A stretch of DNA of 64,000 nt from Kineosporia corallincola (GCF_018499875.1 NZ_JAHBAY010000009.1:186001-250000), one strand, 5' to 3'. Positions 23,435 to 32,645 are shown, counted from the stretch's first letter. The notes: a model not told the origin generated them from the letters alone. Made by a program: numbers and translations.

Positions 23435-25003
23435 ATGAGCGAAGTGCCCGACGGGACAACGGTTCCCGTGACAGGGATGACAGTAACGACAGGGGCGACA
23501 GCAACGACGGGGACGACGGGGACCGCGGTGCCGCCGGTGACCCGCACCTGGCCGGACCCGGCGCCGCCGCGACTGCGGCTGCCGCTCGGGGCGCTGGCCA
23601 CCGGGGTGGTGGCCGCGCTGCTGCTGCCGGACGCCGCGCCGGGTCTCAACGTCGTGCTGGTCGCCGTGGCCGCCGCGGCGACCGTGCTGCTGTCCGTGCG
23701 GTCGCGAGCCGGTCATGACGGGCGGAGGGGACGGCTCGCGACCGCCCTGACGGTGATCTCGTCGCTGCTCGCCGGGGTGGCGGTGGTGCGGGCGAGCGAA
23801 TGGCTGGTCGCCGGTTGCGTTCTCGCTGCCGCGGCGCTGGGCGCGGCGGTGGCCGTGGGTGCCCGGCGCTGGCCGGCGGTGCTGGCCACCGGCTGGCTGT
23901 TCGGCGAGTCGGTGATCCGGTCGGTGCCGTGGGTGGGGGAGACCCTGCGGCGGCGCCGTCCTCGGGGTGTGCCGGTGCGGGCGCCGCGGGCGGTGCTCAC
24001 CGGCCTGGCGGTCGGCCTGGTCTGCACCGTGGTGATCGGTGCGCTGCTGGCCAGTGCGGACGCCGGATTCGCCGATCTGCTGGGCGGTTTCGGTGATCTT
24101 CTGGTGATCGACGTGCCGGGTGTGGACGTGCTGGTGGCCCGGGTGCTGGTGGGTGCCGTGGTGGCGCTCGGCGTGCTCGGTACCGGGTTCGCGGCCTCCA
24201 CCCGGCTGCGTCAGGAGCCGGCCGCGCCTCGCGACCGGCACCCGGCCGAATGGCTCACGCCGCTGGTGCTGGTGGCGGTCACGATCGCGGCGTTCCTGGC
24301 GGTGGAGGCCGGCCGGTTGTCCGGGGTCGCGGGCACGGTGAACCACGCGGAGCGGGCCCGGCAGGGCTTCGGCCAGCTGGTGGTCGTGACCGTGCTGGTG
24401 CTGCTGCTGGTGGCCTGGGCCGGGCGGTCGGCGGGTGCGGGGCACCGGGGGCTGCTGGCCGCGGGCGGTGGCACGCTGCTGGCCCTCACCCTGCTGCTCG
24501 CCGTGTCGGCGCTGCGCCGGCTGTGGCTCTATCAGGGCGAGTTCGGCTGGACGGTGGCCCGTTTCAACGGCGGGGCCTTCGAGCTGTGGGTGGTCGTGGT
24601 GCTGCTGACCGTGGCGGTGGCGTGGACGGTGCGGCGTGCCGACCTGCTGCCCCGGCTGGTGGCGGGCTCGGCCGGGCTGGGGCTGCTCGTGGTGGCGCTG
24701 GCCGGCCCGGACGCCGTGGTGGCGGCGGCCAACGTGCGGCGTTACCAGTCGACGGGCGACATCGACACGCTGTACCTGTCGCGGTTGTCGGCCGACGCGG
24801 TGCCCGCCCTGACCCGGCTGCCGGAGCCGGTGCGGGCCTGTGCTCTTCCCGATCCGGACGCCGAAGAGCCCTGGTACTCCTGGAACTTCAGCCGGTTCCG
24901 CGCCCAGGGTCTGCTGGAGCAGGAGGGACTGACCGCCGGTGACGTCGCGGACCGGTCCGGGTGCGCGGGAGCGCCCGTCGTCGTGGTCGTCCCGGCGGGC
25001 TGA
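23435..25003 (+). CDS. DUF4173-like multi-span membrane protein
   Basis: A 522-residue protein with a low-complexity N-terminus of T-G-A-T repeats, about eleven to thirteen hydrophobic segments, and a C-terminal extracellular-type part containing NVRRYQSTGDIDTLYLSRLSA and EEPWYSWNFSRFRAQGLL. The latter is characteristic of DUF4173 (DUF4153-related) proteins, often found beside two-component genes. It follows the sensor kinase by 38 bp in the same direction and may belong to the operon. No biochemical function is established for the family. Confidence 0.75.
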   Translation: MSEVPDGTTVPVTGMTVTTGATATTGTTGTAVPPVTRTWPDPAPPRLRLPLGALATGVVAALLLPDAAPGLNVVLVAVAAAATVLLSVRSRAGHDGRRGRLATALTVISSLLAGVAVVRASEWLVAGCVLAAAALGAAVAVGARRWPAVLATGWLFGESVIRSVPWVGETLRRRRPRGVPVRAPRAVLTGLAVGLVCTVVIGALLASADAGFADLLGGFGDLLVIDVPGVDVLVARVLVGAVVALGVLGTGFAASTRLRQEPAAPRDRHPAEWLTPLVLVAVTIAAFLAVEAGRLSGVAGTVNHAERARQGFGQLVVVTVLVLLLVAWAGRSAGAGHRGLLAAGGGTLLALTLLLAVSALRRLWLYQGEFGWTVARFNGGAFELWVVVVLLTVAVAWTVRRADLLPRLVAGSAGLGLLVVALAGPDAVVAAANVRRYQSTGDIDTLYLSRLSADAVPALTRLPEPVRACALPDPDAEEPWYSWNFSRFRAQGLLEQEGLTAGDVADRSGCAGAPVVVVVPAG

Positions 25004-25066
25004 GCGCTTCCCGACGGTGGCGGCCCCGACGGGAGCAACCGGGCGAAATGGCATACGGTCGTGGCC

Positions 25067-25369
25067 GTGGACCCGATGGAAGAGAATGACGACTCGACCC
25101 TGACCGTCGACCACCACGTCCGGTTCCGGATCGTCGACGAGCCCGGGCTGATCGCCGCCGGTCGCGCGGCCTACCTCACCGTTCGCCCGCACGGCACGCC
25201 GGCCGAGGCGCGGGCCGAGGTGAGCAGCCCCAGTGACGCCGTGGCCGAGCTGATCCACGCCCACGGCTGGCACACCCTCGAAGACGGCACCGAGCACCTG
25301 AGCCCGCTGAGCTACGAGATCTCCATCGAGCAGGGCGGTCCGGCCGATGACGACGACCGGCAGGGGTAG
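25067..25369 (+). CDS. Small hypothetical protein
   Basis: A 100-residue acidic protein of unknown family: VDHHVRFRIVDEPGLIAAG, then PAEARAEVSSPSDAVAELIHAHGWHTLEDG, ending in a DDDDRQG tail. GTG 25067 is chosen because TACGGT (25054-25059) lies 7 nt upstream, a leaderless pattern; GTG 25061 and ATG 25076 are in-frame alternatives. It lies between the DUF4173 gene and the convergent MFS gene. Confidence 0.6.
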   Translation: MDPMEENDDSTLTVDHHVRFRIVDEPGLIAAGRAAYLTVRPHGTPAEARAEVSSPSDAVAELIHAHGWHTLEDGTEHLSPLSYEISIEQGGPADDDDRQG

Positions 25370-25410
25370 CGCGGCCCGGCCGGGTGCCGCGTGGATCGGG
25401 CCAGGGGCCT

Positions 25411-26850
25411 TCAGACCGGGGACGCCGCCGGGCTGGACTCGCCCACCGGCTGGGGCCGGGGACCGCGGATGGCGGCGCCTGCCTCGTCGTCCCTGATCGT
25501 CTGCGCGAAAAGCAGCGCGAGGACGGCGAACCCGGCGGCCACGGCGAAGGCCAGGTGGTACGAGGCCATCGGGTGGCCCCCCGCGGTGCCGGTGCCGTCG
25601 TCGGCCGTCACCATCGCCGTGGTGAGCAGGGCGACGCCCGCCGCGCCACCCACCTGGCGCAGCGCGTTGAACAGGGTGGAGGCCTGGCCGGTGCGGCGGG
25701 CGGGCACGGTGGCGAAGGCCACGGCCTGGCTGGTGACGAACACGTGGGCCATGCAGAAGCCGAGCAGGAACATCTCGGCGCGGGCGATCCACAGGCTGGT
25801 GTCGTGACCGAGCAGGGCCAGCATCGCCATCCAGAACGCGGCGCCGGTCAGGCCCAGGCTGATGGTGCGCCGCGCGCCCAGTCGCGGGAACACGAACCGG
25901 CTGGCCAGCTGCGAGCCGCACATCACGCCGATGGCCTCGGGGAACACCGCCAGCCCGGCGGCCAGCGGGGTCAGGCCCCGGCCGTCCTGGAAGTACAGCG
26001 AGATGGCGTACAGCGTGCCCATGAACCCGGCGGTGAAGCAGACCGTGACCAGGGTGGCCGAGCGCAGCAGCCGGTCGCCGAGCAGCCGCACCGCCACCAG
26101 CGGGTGCGACGAGCGCAGCTCCGCGGACACCGCGACGGCGAGCAGGAGCGCGCCGCCGATCAGGGTGACCAGGATGACGGGCGAGCCCCAGCCCCGGTCG
26201 GGGCCCTCGGACAGGCCGAACATGAAGGTGGACAGCCCGGCGCCGCACAGCAGGAAGCCGGGCAGGTCGAAGCGGCCGGCGTTCTCGCGCGGCTCGTCGG
26301 CCAGGAACACCACGCCGAAGACGAACGCGGCCAGGCCGATCGGCAGGTTCACCCAGAAGACCCAGCGCCACGACAGGTCGGTCACCAGCAGGCCGCCGAG
26401 CACCGGGCCGAGCGCGGGGGCCAGGGCGGTGGGGAGGGTCAGGATCGACGACGCCCGCACCCGCTCGTGCGGCGGGAAGGCCCGGAACAGCATGGCCATG
26501 CCGACCGGCGTGAGCATGCCGCCACCGGCACCCTGGAGCACCCGGAACGCCACCAGCTGCGGCAGGTTCGCGGCCAGGCCGCACAGCACCGAGGCCACGG
26601 TGAACAGGGCGACCGCGGCCAGCAGCACGCGCCTGGCGCCGAACCGGTCGCCCAGCCAGCCCGAGGCCGGGATGAACACGGCGAGGCTGACCAGGAACGC
26701 GATCGAGACGCTGTCGATCGAGGTGGCGGTGGTGCCGAAGTCACGGCCGATCCCGGGCAGGGCGACGTTCACGATGGTCGCGTCGAGGATGCTCATGAAC
26801 ATCGACGACACGAACACGACGCTGACCGCGACTTTCTGGCTGACGCGCAT
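25411..26850 (-). CDS. MFS drug-efflux transporter (DHA2, EmrB/QacA type)
   Basis: A 479-residue transporter with about fourteen membrane spans. Diagnostic segments are SSMFMSILDATIVNVALPGI (DHA2 motif in TM1), GWLGDRFGARRVLL (loop 2-3) and ALAPALGPVLGGLL (antiporter motif C). It would export hydrophobic drugs or metabolites with proton exchange. It is divergent from a MarR gene, with a palindrome between them, so drug-induced derepression is the probable control. Confidence 0.9.
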   Translation of the reverse strand: MRVSQKVAVSVVFVSSMFMSILDATIVNVALPGIGRDFGTTATSIDSVSIAFLVSLAVFIPASGWLGDRFGARRVLLAAVALFTVASVLCGLAANLPQLVAFRVLQGAGGGMLTPVGMAMLFRAFPPHERVRASSILTLPTALAPALGPVLGGLLVTDLSWRWVFWVNLPIGLAAFVFGVVFLADEPRENAGRFDLPGFLLCGAGLSTFMFGLSEGPDRGWGSPVILVTLIGGALLLAVAVSAELRSSHPLVAVRLLGDRLLRSATLVTVCFTAGFMGTLYAISLYFQDGRGLTPLAAGLAVFPEAIGVMCGSQLASRFVFPRLGARRTISLGLTGAAFWMAMLALLGHDTSLWIARAEMFLLGFCMAHVFVTSQAVAFATVPARRTGQASTLFNALRQVGGAAGVALLTTAMVTADDGTGTAGGHPMASYHLAFAVAAGFAVLALLFAQTIRDDEAGAAIRGPRPQPVGESSPAASPV

Positions 26851-26883
26851 GGGATCCGTTCTTCCGTGGTTTGCAGAGGCTCC

Positions 26884-26907
26884 AGATAGTGAGGATACTC
26901 AGCATCT
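26884..26907. promoter_or_regulatory. Candidate MarR operator
   Basis: An imperfect 24-bp palindrome with outer arms AGAT/ATCT and inner arms TGAG/CTCA around GATA. It is centred in the 86-bp gap between the divergent MFS and MarR starts, the expected place and size for a MarR dimer site. Confidence 0.6.
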
Positions 26908-26936
26908 GCACCGGTGCCTAGACGAGGGAGACCACC

Positions 26937-27356
26937 GTGGGCAGGCCGCAGACGGGTAACGAGGTCGTCGACGCGGTGCTCGGCGCCGCGCACCGGGTAC
27001 GCCGCTCGATGGACACCGGCCTGCGGGCCAGTGGGCTCTCCCTGCCCACCTACAAGCTGCTGCGCGAGCTCTCGCGCGGCGAGCGCTCGATGCGCGAGCT
27101 GAGCGACGTGCTGCGGGTCACCCCGCGCACGGTCACCGACATGGTGGACGGGCTGGAGAGCCGGGGGCAGGTGGAGCGCCGCCCGCACCCGACCGACCGC
27201 CGGGTCACCCGGGTGCACCTGACCGAGGTGGGCGCCAAGGACCTGGAGGGGATCGGGGAGCAGGCCGAGGCCGTCCGGGACCGGGCCATCGCCGGGCTGA
27301 GCGCCGCCGAGAAGGCCACCCTGGTGAGTCTGCTCGACCGGATCGCCGCTTCCTGA
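26937..27356 (+). CDS. MarR-family transcriptional regulator
   Basis: A 139-residue MarR regulator with the winged helix MRELSDVLRVTPRTVTDMVDGL and wing RRPHPTDRRVTRVHLTEVG. GTG 26937 is preceded by GAGGGAGACCACC. It lies divergently from the DHA2 efflux gene and most likely represses it and itself through the palindrome at 26884-26907. Confidence 0.88.
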   Translation: MGRPQTGNEVVDAVLGAAHRVRRSMDTGLRASGLSLPTYKLLRELSRGERSMRELSDVLRVTPRTVTDMVDGLESRGQVERRPHPTDRRVTRVHLTEVGAKDLEGIGEQAEAVRDRAIAGLSAAEKATLVSLLDRIAAS

Positions 27357-27464
27357 TCCCGACACGTCACGGAGATCGTCGTCGCCGGGTCGAGTTGTCG
27401 CCGGGTCGAGGAGAGCGTGGGGTAAGGGCTACAGGTCCCCGGGGATCGGCCGAGGCAATTCCGT

Positions 27465-28631
27465 ATGGGGTTCCTCCGCTGGATGCCGAAGGGTTCGCCG
27501 GTCTCGGCCGAATCGTGGCAGGCCCGGCACCGGATCGTCCGGCTCGCGCTGTGGCTGTGCCTGCCGACGCTGCTCCTGGTCGGCCTGCTCGGGCCGATGC
27601 CGCCGGCCGAGACCCTGGTGCTGACCGGCGGCATCGCCGCGTTCGCCGTGGCGGTGCCGCTGGTGCGCCCGCGGGACGTGAAGGCCGACGTGGCCGGGTT
27701 CGGCGTCATCCTGGCCTCGTTCGCCGGGGTCGAGCTGTCCGGCGGGCAGATCCACGCGCACCTGTTCATCCTGTCGGCCGTGGCTCTGGTCGCGCTCTAC
27801 CAGCGGTGGGGGCCGCTGCTGTTCGCCATCGCGGCCGTCGCCGTCCACCATTTCGTCTTCGGCCTGATCGCCCCGGGACGCGTGTTCAACATGTCGATGG
27901 ACGGCATGACGATGGACGGCGACCACATCCCGATGAACGAGCTGGTCGCCATGGTGGTGGCGCACGTGGCCGCGATCGGGATCGAGGTGTTCGCGATCCT
28001 GGTGTTCTGGCGGTTCTCCGAGGAGCTCAGCGACCGGCTCCAGCAGAGCGTGGACGCGTTGCGCCGGCGCGAGGAGCAGATGCGGCACCAGGCCACCCAC
28101 GACTCGCTGACCGGACTGCCCAACCGGTCCCGGTTCGGCGACGAGGTGATGAACCAGCTGCGGTCCGGCCATCCCTTCGCCGTCCTCATGCTCGATCTCG
28201 ACGACTTCAAGCCGGTCAACGACACCTACGGGCACCACGCCGGTGACCAGCTGCTGATCAGCGTGGCCGAGCGGCTCAGCCGGTGCCTGGGCGGGCGCGA
28301 CGTGGCCGCCCGGCTGGGCGGTGACGAGTTCGCGGTGCTGGTGCGGGAGAAGACCGACCAGCACGGCGTGCAGCACGTGGCCGACCTGATCATCGCGGCG
28401 ATCAGCGAGCCGTTCCTGCTGGAGGAGGCCAGCGTGAACGTCAGCGTGAGCATGAGCATCGGGATCGCCCGCACCGAGGAGACGATGAGCCTGGACGACC
28501 TGATGCGCCGCGCCGACTCGGCCATGTACACGGCCAAGCGGGCGGGCAAGGGGCAGTGGTTCCTGCACGGGGACGAGGGGCCCGCCGCGGACGAGGCGGT
28601 GGCGGTGACCCACCGGCGTCCCCACGAGTAG
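27465..28631 (+). CDS. Membrane-bound diguanylate cyclase
   Basis: A 388-residue protein with an N-terminal five- or six-span membrane sensor (about 25-190) rich in His and Met (HAHLF, AVAVHHF, MSMDGMTMDGDH, VAHVAA), a short coiled linker with RRREEQMRHQATHD, and a GGDEF domain with the intact active site RLGGDEF (GGDEF at 285-289). The domain would make cyclic di-GMP from two GTP. The residues before the active site read GGRD rather than RxxD, so the standard inhibitory site is missing. The His/Met pattern suggests sensing of a metal or heme ligand in the membrane, which is inference. There is no EAL domain. Confidence 0.85.
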   Translation: MGFLRWMPKGSPVSAESWQARHRIVRLALWLCLPTLLLVGLLGPMPPAETLVLTGGIAAFAVAVPLVRPRDVKADVAGFGVILASFAGVELSGGQIHAHLFILSAVALVALYQRWGPLLFAIAAVAVHHFVFGLIAPGRVFNMSMDGMTMDGDHIPMNELVAMVVAHVAAIGIEVFAILVFWRFSEELSDRLQQSVDALRRREEQMRHQATHDSLTGLPNRSRFGDEVMNQLRSGHPFAVLMLDLDDFKPVNDTYGHHAGDQLLISVAERLSRCLGGRDVAARLGGDEFAVLVREKTDQHGVQHVADLIIAAISEPFLLEEASVNVSVSMSIGIARTEETMSLDDLMRRADSAMYTAKRAGKGQWFLHGDEGPAADEAVAVTHRRPHE

Positions 28632-28891
28632 TCCCCTCCGCCCCTTTCGGTACGTGGGGGTGCCCGGATCGGGAGCGCCCACCGATGCGATGCGCCCGGC
28701 TGTCCGGCCGGGCTGAGCCGTTCGGCTTTTGACACCACCTCGGGCGCCTTGGTGGTGTCAATTTTCGCAAAGGCCTCCCCCTGCCCGGACCGGCCGGATC
28801 GGGAACCTGCCTTCGCGATCCAGCTCCGGAGTTGTTGTGCCGCGGCCCGCACCCGAGGATGGGAGCGGGCCGAACCGCAGGAGGAACCACC
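28632..28891. other. Intergenic region with terminator and CBS-gene leader
   Basis: It contains the hairpin 28729-28761 and ends with the GAGGA ribosome-binding site of the CBS-domain gene. Nothing else is seen. Confidence 0.5.
28729..28761 (+). terminator. Hairpin with T-tract
   Basis: TTGACACCACC (28729-28739) and its perfect complement GGTGGTGTCAA (28751-28761) are followed by TTTT, a classical intrinsic terminator about 100 bp after the diguanylate cyclase stop. Confidence 0.8.
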
Positions 28892-29344
28892 ATGGCCAGT
28901 ACACAGGACGGGATGCTCGACCGGCTGACGGTCGCGGACGTGATGCTGCGCCGGCCGAAGACCCTGCCGGCCGGGGCCACCGTGGCGCAGGCCCGGGCGG
29001 CGTTCCTCGACGACCACGTGCACCTGCTGCTGCTCGTCGACGGGCAGGACCGGCTGACCGGCACCCTCCAGCGCGACGACATCCCGGACTCGGCCGCGGG
29101 CACCGAGCGCACCATCGGCTACCTGTCCACGGCCGCCGACCGCACCGTCGGCCCGGCGCTGTGTGCCGAGGACGCGCGGCAGTTGCTGCTCGCGGCCGGT
29201 CAGCGACGTCGCGCGGTGGTGGACCCCGGGGGCCGGCTGATCGGCCTGCTCGCCCTGAAACGCCGCCTCACCGGCTTCTGCTCGGCCGCGGACGTGGCCT
29301 CGCGGGCCGCTGAGCGCGAAGGACTGCTAGCCTCCGGCAGGTGA
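28892..29344 (+). CDS. CBS-domain pair protein
   Basis: A 150-residue protein made of two CBS-like motifs: LTVADVMLRRPKTLPAGATVAQARAAF and VDGQDRLTGTLQRDDIP, then a second with QRRRAVVDPGGRLIGLLAL. CBS pairs bind adenine nucleotides and act as energy sensors. ATG 28892 is preceded by CAGGAGGAACC. It is single-gene, flanked by hairpins on both sides. Confidence 0.8.
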   Translation: MASTQDGMLDRLTVADVMLRRPKTLPAGATVAQARAAFLDDHVHLLLLVDGQDRLTGTLQRDDIPDSAAGTERTIGYLSTAADRTVGPALCAEDARQLLLAAGQRRRAVVDPGGRLIGLLALKRRLTGFCSAADVASRAAEREGLLASGR

Positions 29345-29740
29345 CGCTCCTCACGCGGGCCGGGCGGCTCGTGTCACGACGGCGCCGGTGAACGCGCTCG
29401 GCGTCGTCCCAAATTAACTGTTGTGCAACGGATCACGGATGTGTCACCGGGGCGTCGCCCGGTGAGTGGCCTGCCGCAACGCTTTCGGACCGGGCCGGTC
29501 CCAGCTGTCGCCGCCACAGATCATTTCGGGTAATGTCCCCGGGCAGGGGGAAATTCGGTACCAGGCCGGCCGCGTCACCCGCGACACCGCTGCCGTGGAC
29601 GCCCATGTCTGTGCACCGGATCCGCAACCTTCGGGCTCTTCGCCCATCTCGTGACGCCATTGCGCGCGTCGCACTCACATTCTCGAACATCGGTGCATCA
29701 CAGCGCCTTTCCTGTCCCACGCATACCTGGAGACCTGCCC
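29345..29740. other. Intergenic gap
   Basis: About 396 bases with the imperfect GGACGACG-type hairpin at 29376-29408 and, beyond it, a relatively A/T-rich patch near 29408-29440 (AAATTAACTGTTGTGCAACG, itself containing GTTG/CAAC arms) that may be a promoter for the DUF2180 gene. No gene seen. Confidence 0.45.
29376..29408 (+). terminator. Imperfect GGACGACG-family hairpin
   Basis: ACGACGGCG and CGGCGTCGT pair with one mismatch across a 14-nt spacer just after the CBS-domain gene. Probable terminator. Confidence 0.5.
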
Positions 29741-30013
29741 ATGCACTGCCTCGACTGCACCCTGCGGTTCGACATGAAGATCGCCGCCGTCGCCAGCTGC
29801 CACCACTGCGGTGCCGGCATCTGCCTCGACCACACCACGGTGCTCAACCCCGCACCGGCCGTGATCGGCATGCTGCCCTCCGAGCCGGCCCGCCGCGTCA
29901 TCAGCTGCCTCGCCTGCACACCGCTGCCGCAGAGCCCGAACCGGGTGCTGGAGCGGATGCGCCAGAGGATGCGCCGCTCGGCCGGCGCGACGGTGGGTTC
30001 CCGGGACGCCTGA
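29741..30013 (+). CDS. DUF2180-family cysteine-rich protein
   Basis: A 90-residue protein starting MHCLDCTLRFDMKIAAVASC and holding CxxC pairs (CLDC, CHHCGAGIC, CLAC) with a CLDH motif, so it probably binds one or two zinc ions. The pattern matches the DUF2180 family of actinomycetes. CTGGAGA lies before ATG 29741. It is followed by an MFS gene. Function of the family is unknown. Confidence 0.75.
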   Translation: MHCLDCTLRFDMKIAAVASCHHCGAGICLDHTTVLNPAPAVIGMLPSEPARRVISCLACTPLPQSPNRVLERMRQRMRRSAGATVGSRDA

Positions 30014-30110
30014 TCCCGCGTCCTGTTCCGGATCCCGCCTCGATGACCTGCCGGTGAGCGAGTTCTTCGTGGACGAGTTCCCTGCGCACCGGGACCTGTA
30101 GAACTGTGGC

Positions 30111-31355
30111 GTGCAGACACCGCTGACGCGCTACCTGGCCGCCGCCACCCTCGCGCGGGTCTCGGACGCCGGGTCGGGCGTCGGGTTCGTGCTGCTGGCC
30201 CGTGCCACGACCGGGCTGTCCCGCCCGTCGCTGACCGGGGCGCTGCTGGTCACCTGCCTCACCGCGCCGCACCTGCTGGGCCCGGTGCTGGCCCGCCGGC
30301 TCGACCGGGCCCGCGACGGCCGGGTGCTGATCGCCGTGGTGTGCGCCGTGTACGGGGTCTGCCTGATCGCGTCGACCCTTGCGCTGGGCCGGGTTTCGCT
30401 GTGGCTGGTGGCCGTTCCGGCGGTGCTGGCGGGAATCTGTGGGCCGCTGCTGACCGGCGGCCTGAGCAGCCGCCTGTCCGGCATGGTGCCGCCCGGCGAG
30501 CGCTCACAGCGCCGGGCTCTCGGATTCGACTCGCTCAGTTACGGTTTGAGCGGCACGGCGGGCCCGGCGCTGGTGGCGGCCCTGGCCTCGGTGACCGACG
30601 CCCGGGTCTCGATGCTGGTGCTGGGGGCCTGCGCGGTGCTGGCCGGGGTGCTGGTGCGCACGCTGCCTGGCGGTGGTGGGGCGGTGCCCGCCGGCGAGGT
30701 GCCGTCGGTGTGGCACACCCTGCGGCTGATCGTGACCACCGGCCCGCTGCGGCGGGTGACCTACGCGACCATGGCGACGGCGCTGCCCGGCGGGGCGATC
30801 GCGGTGATCGCCGTGGCCTACGGCGACGACCTGCGGGTGCCGCCCGACACCGCGGCGCTCCTGACCGCCGCCTTCGGGCTGGGCTACCTGCTGGGTTCGC
30901 TGGTTGTGACCGCCCGTCCGCTGCTGGGGGAACCCGAACGCCTGGTGACGGCGATGGCCGCGCTGGTCGGCGCCGGGTACGTGGTGTCGGCGCTGGCGCC
31001 GGGCTTCGCCGTCGCGTTGGTGGCGTTCACTCTGCTGGGCGCGCTGAACGCGCCGTTGTTCACCGCGACCCTGGCCGCGCGGCAACGGTATTCGCCCGCC
31101 GGGGCACGGGCTCAGGTGTTCGTGTCGATGGCCGCGCTGAAGGTGGGGGCGGCCTCGGCCGGGACCGCCGCCGCGGGGGCCGCGACCGGCTGGGGCGCGC
31201 GGCCGCTGTTGCTGACCGGTGCGGCGCTGATCGTCGCGACGGCGGGGGTGATGGTGCTCGACCGTCGCGGCCGGCCCACCGGCGGGCCGGTTCTGATGAT
31301 GGACGACGAAGCCCGGCACGCCGGCTCGCCGTCGTGCGAGGGCCAGGGCCGGTGA
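30111..31355 (+). CDS. MFS transporter
   Basis: A 414-residue protein with about twelve hydrophobic spans and MFS features such as ARVSDAGSGVGFVLLAR, APHLLGPVLARRLDRARDGR and SSRLSGMVPPGERSQRRALG, which contains a loop similar to the interdomain motif. Substrate unknown; exporter-type is likely. GTG 30111 follows TAGAAC by 6 nt, a leaderless arrangement. It is ended by a strong hairpin. Confidence 0.8.
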   Translation: MQTPLTRYLAAATLARVSDAGSGVGFVLLARATTGLSRPSLTGALLVTCLTAPHLLGPVLARRLDRARDGRVLIAVVCAVYGVCLIASTLALGRVSLWLVAVPAVLAGICGPLLTGGLSSRLSGMVPPGERSQRRALGFDSLSYGLSGTAGPALVAALASVTDARVSMLVLGACAVLAGVLVRTLPGGGGAVPAGEVPSVWHTLRLIVTTGPLRRVTYATMATALPGGAIAVIAVAYGDDLRVPPDTAALLTAAFGLGYLLGSLVVTARPLLGEPERLVTAMAALVGAGYVVSALAPGFAVALVAFTLLGALNAPLFTATLAARQRYSPAGARAQVFVSMAALKVGAASAGTAAAGAATGWGARPLLLTGAALIVATAGVMVLDRRGRPTGGPVLMMDDEARHAGSPSCEGQGR

Positions 31356-31425
31356 ACAGGCCCGCCCGGCGGTGCGCGGTGACCCGGGCCGGGAGCTCAG
31401 GCCGGGCCGGGAGCTCAGGCCGGGC

Positions 31426-31470
31426 CGATGGACGACGACGAGCGCCGTGAGGGCTCCTCGTCGTCCATCG
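31426..31470. terminator. GGACGACG-family hairpin between convergent genes
   Basis: CGATGGACGACGA at the left pairs with TCGTCGTCCATCG at the right; the stem extends to GAGC/GCTC with one mismatch around a short loop. It separates the MFS gene from the convergent small gene and can serve both strands. Just before it an 18-bp unit GCCGGGCCGGGAGCTCAG is duplicated (about 31388-31423). Confidence 0.75.
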
Positions 31471-31473
31471 TGG

Positions 31474-31689
31474 TCAGGCCGGGTCGGGCGCCGACAGGTG
31501 GTCGCGGATGGCCTGGAGGCGGCTCACCCGGGCGCTCAGGTCGTCGACCACCGGAATGCCGCCGGTGTGGGCGAGTACCACGGAGCTCTGCTCCCACTGC
31601 ACCGCGGAGGTGTCGGTCTCCCGGTCACGCAGACGTCGGGCAAGGTGCCGCCCGCGTCGGCGGGGTCCCTTGCTGTCGTGCTCAGACAA
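31474..31689 (-). CDS. Small hypothetical protein
   Basis: A 71-residue frame with coding-like composition: SEHDSKGPRRRGRHLARRLRD, then TSAVQWEQSSVVLAHTGG, ending DHLSAPDPA. The start is uncertain; TTG 31689 follows a GAGGGGTACAGG stretch. No family recognised. It ends next to the bidirectional hairpin at 31426-31470. Confidence 0.45.
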   Translation of the reverse strand: MSEHDSKGPRRRGRHLARRLRDRETDTSAVQWEQSSVVLAHTGGIPVVDDLSARVSRLQAIRDHLSAPDPA

Positions 31690-31956
31690 AAGCCTGTACC
31701 CCTCACCTGGTTCGGCGCCGATCGTGTTCCGGTAACGATAGTGCTTCAAAAGTCCGTGGACTCGACTCTTCAGAAAGGTTTGATCTTTCCTTAGCCGCTG
31801 ATCAGCGCTCCGCTGCGGACGGTGATCGAGCGCGTCCGGGTTGTCGCGTGCCGGTCGGGCGCAAGGCCGGCGATCGGTGACCCGAAACCGTTTCGGTGCA
31901 GCTGTACTCGGACCTCGGCAGGCCCTCACCGTGCACCGGGCCGTCGTCCGTCCCCC
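31690..31956. other. Intergenic region
   Basis: A locally A/T-richer stretch (31720-31790) is the likely promoter region for the small minus-strand gene. No gene is supported. Confidence 0.35.
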
Positions 31957-32472
31957 TCACGAGGGATCCGGCCGGCCCGGCCGCATGAACCAGCCCGTCA
32001 CCTCGCGCAGCCACACCTTCTGCGACTTCGCGGCGGCCTCCGGCGGGGTGTTGCCGAGCGGTTCGCCGCCCTCGCCGGTCCCGGGCACGCCGGACACCTG
32101 GATCTCGTCCGGCGACACCCGGAAGTGCTTGCCCAGCAGCGTGAGACAGAGCGCCGCGGTGTCGTCGGCATAGGCCCGCTGCCACCGGCACAGCACCGGC
32201 AGGCCGGCCTGGTGCCGCTCCAGCTTCGGCCGGAACGGCATCGTCCAGGGGAACGACCGCATCGCCGCCCGGGCCCCGGCCGCCGTCGCGAACGTCTCGT
32301 CGGTGGTGGCGACGAACGTGATCCAGTAGAACAGCCGGCCGGCCGACACGACGTCCACCCGCAGGCGCAGCCCGGGCGCCTCCAGTTCGACGTGGTCCAG
32401 CCCGGGCCGGGTGAGACGCAGCGCGATCTCGTCACGCGCGGCGGTGGAGGGGTCCGGGGTGGGTTCGGTCAC
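31957..32472 (-). CDS. Hypothetical protein
   Basis: A 171-residue cytoplasmic protein of unknown family starting from GTG 32472: DEIALRLTRPGLDHVELEAP, a hydrophobic strand GRLFYWITFVATTDETFATA, and WLREVTGWFMRPGRPDPS at the end. No signal peptide. An upstream ATG at 32574 is in frame but its extra sequence looks non-coding. It is divergent from the lipoprotein gene. Confidence 0.6.
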   Translation of the reverse strand: MTEPTPDPSTAARDEIALRLTRPGLDHVELEAPGLRLRVDVVSAGRLFYWITFVATTDETFATAAGARAAMRSFPWTMPFRPKLERHQAGLPVLCRWQRAYADDTAALCLTLLGKHFRVSPDEIQVSGVPGTGEGGEPLGNTPPEAAAKSQKVWLREVTGWFMRPGRPDPS

Positions 32473-32645
32473 CCGGGCATCATGTCGCAACGGGCAGCCT
32501 CCGGTGGATCCGGGGGCATTTTCCGGGCCCCCTCGTGACGGCCCGCGCCCGGCGTGTATTTTGTTCCCGCGCACGGCTTTCGCCGGTCCTCGGCGTGCGT
32601 CCGTCCGGGCGGTCCAGCACCCGGGTCACCGCCGGAGGAATCTCG

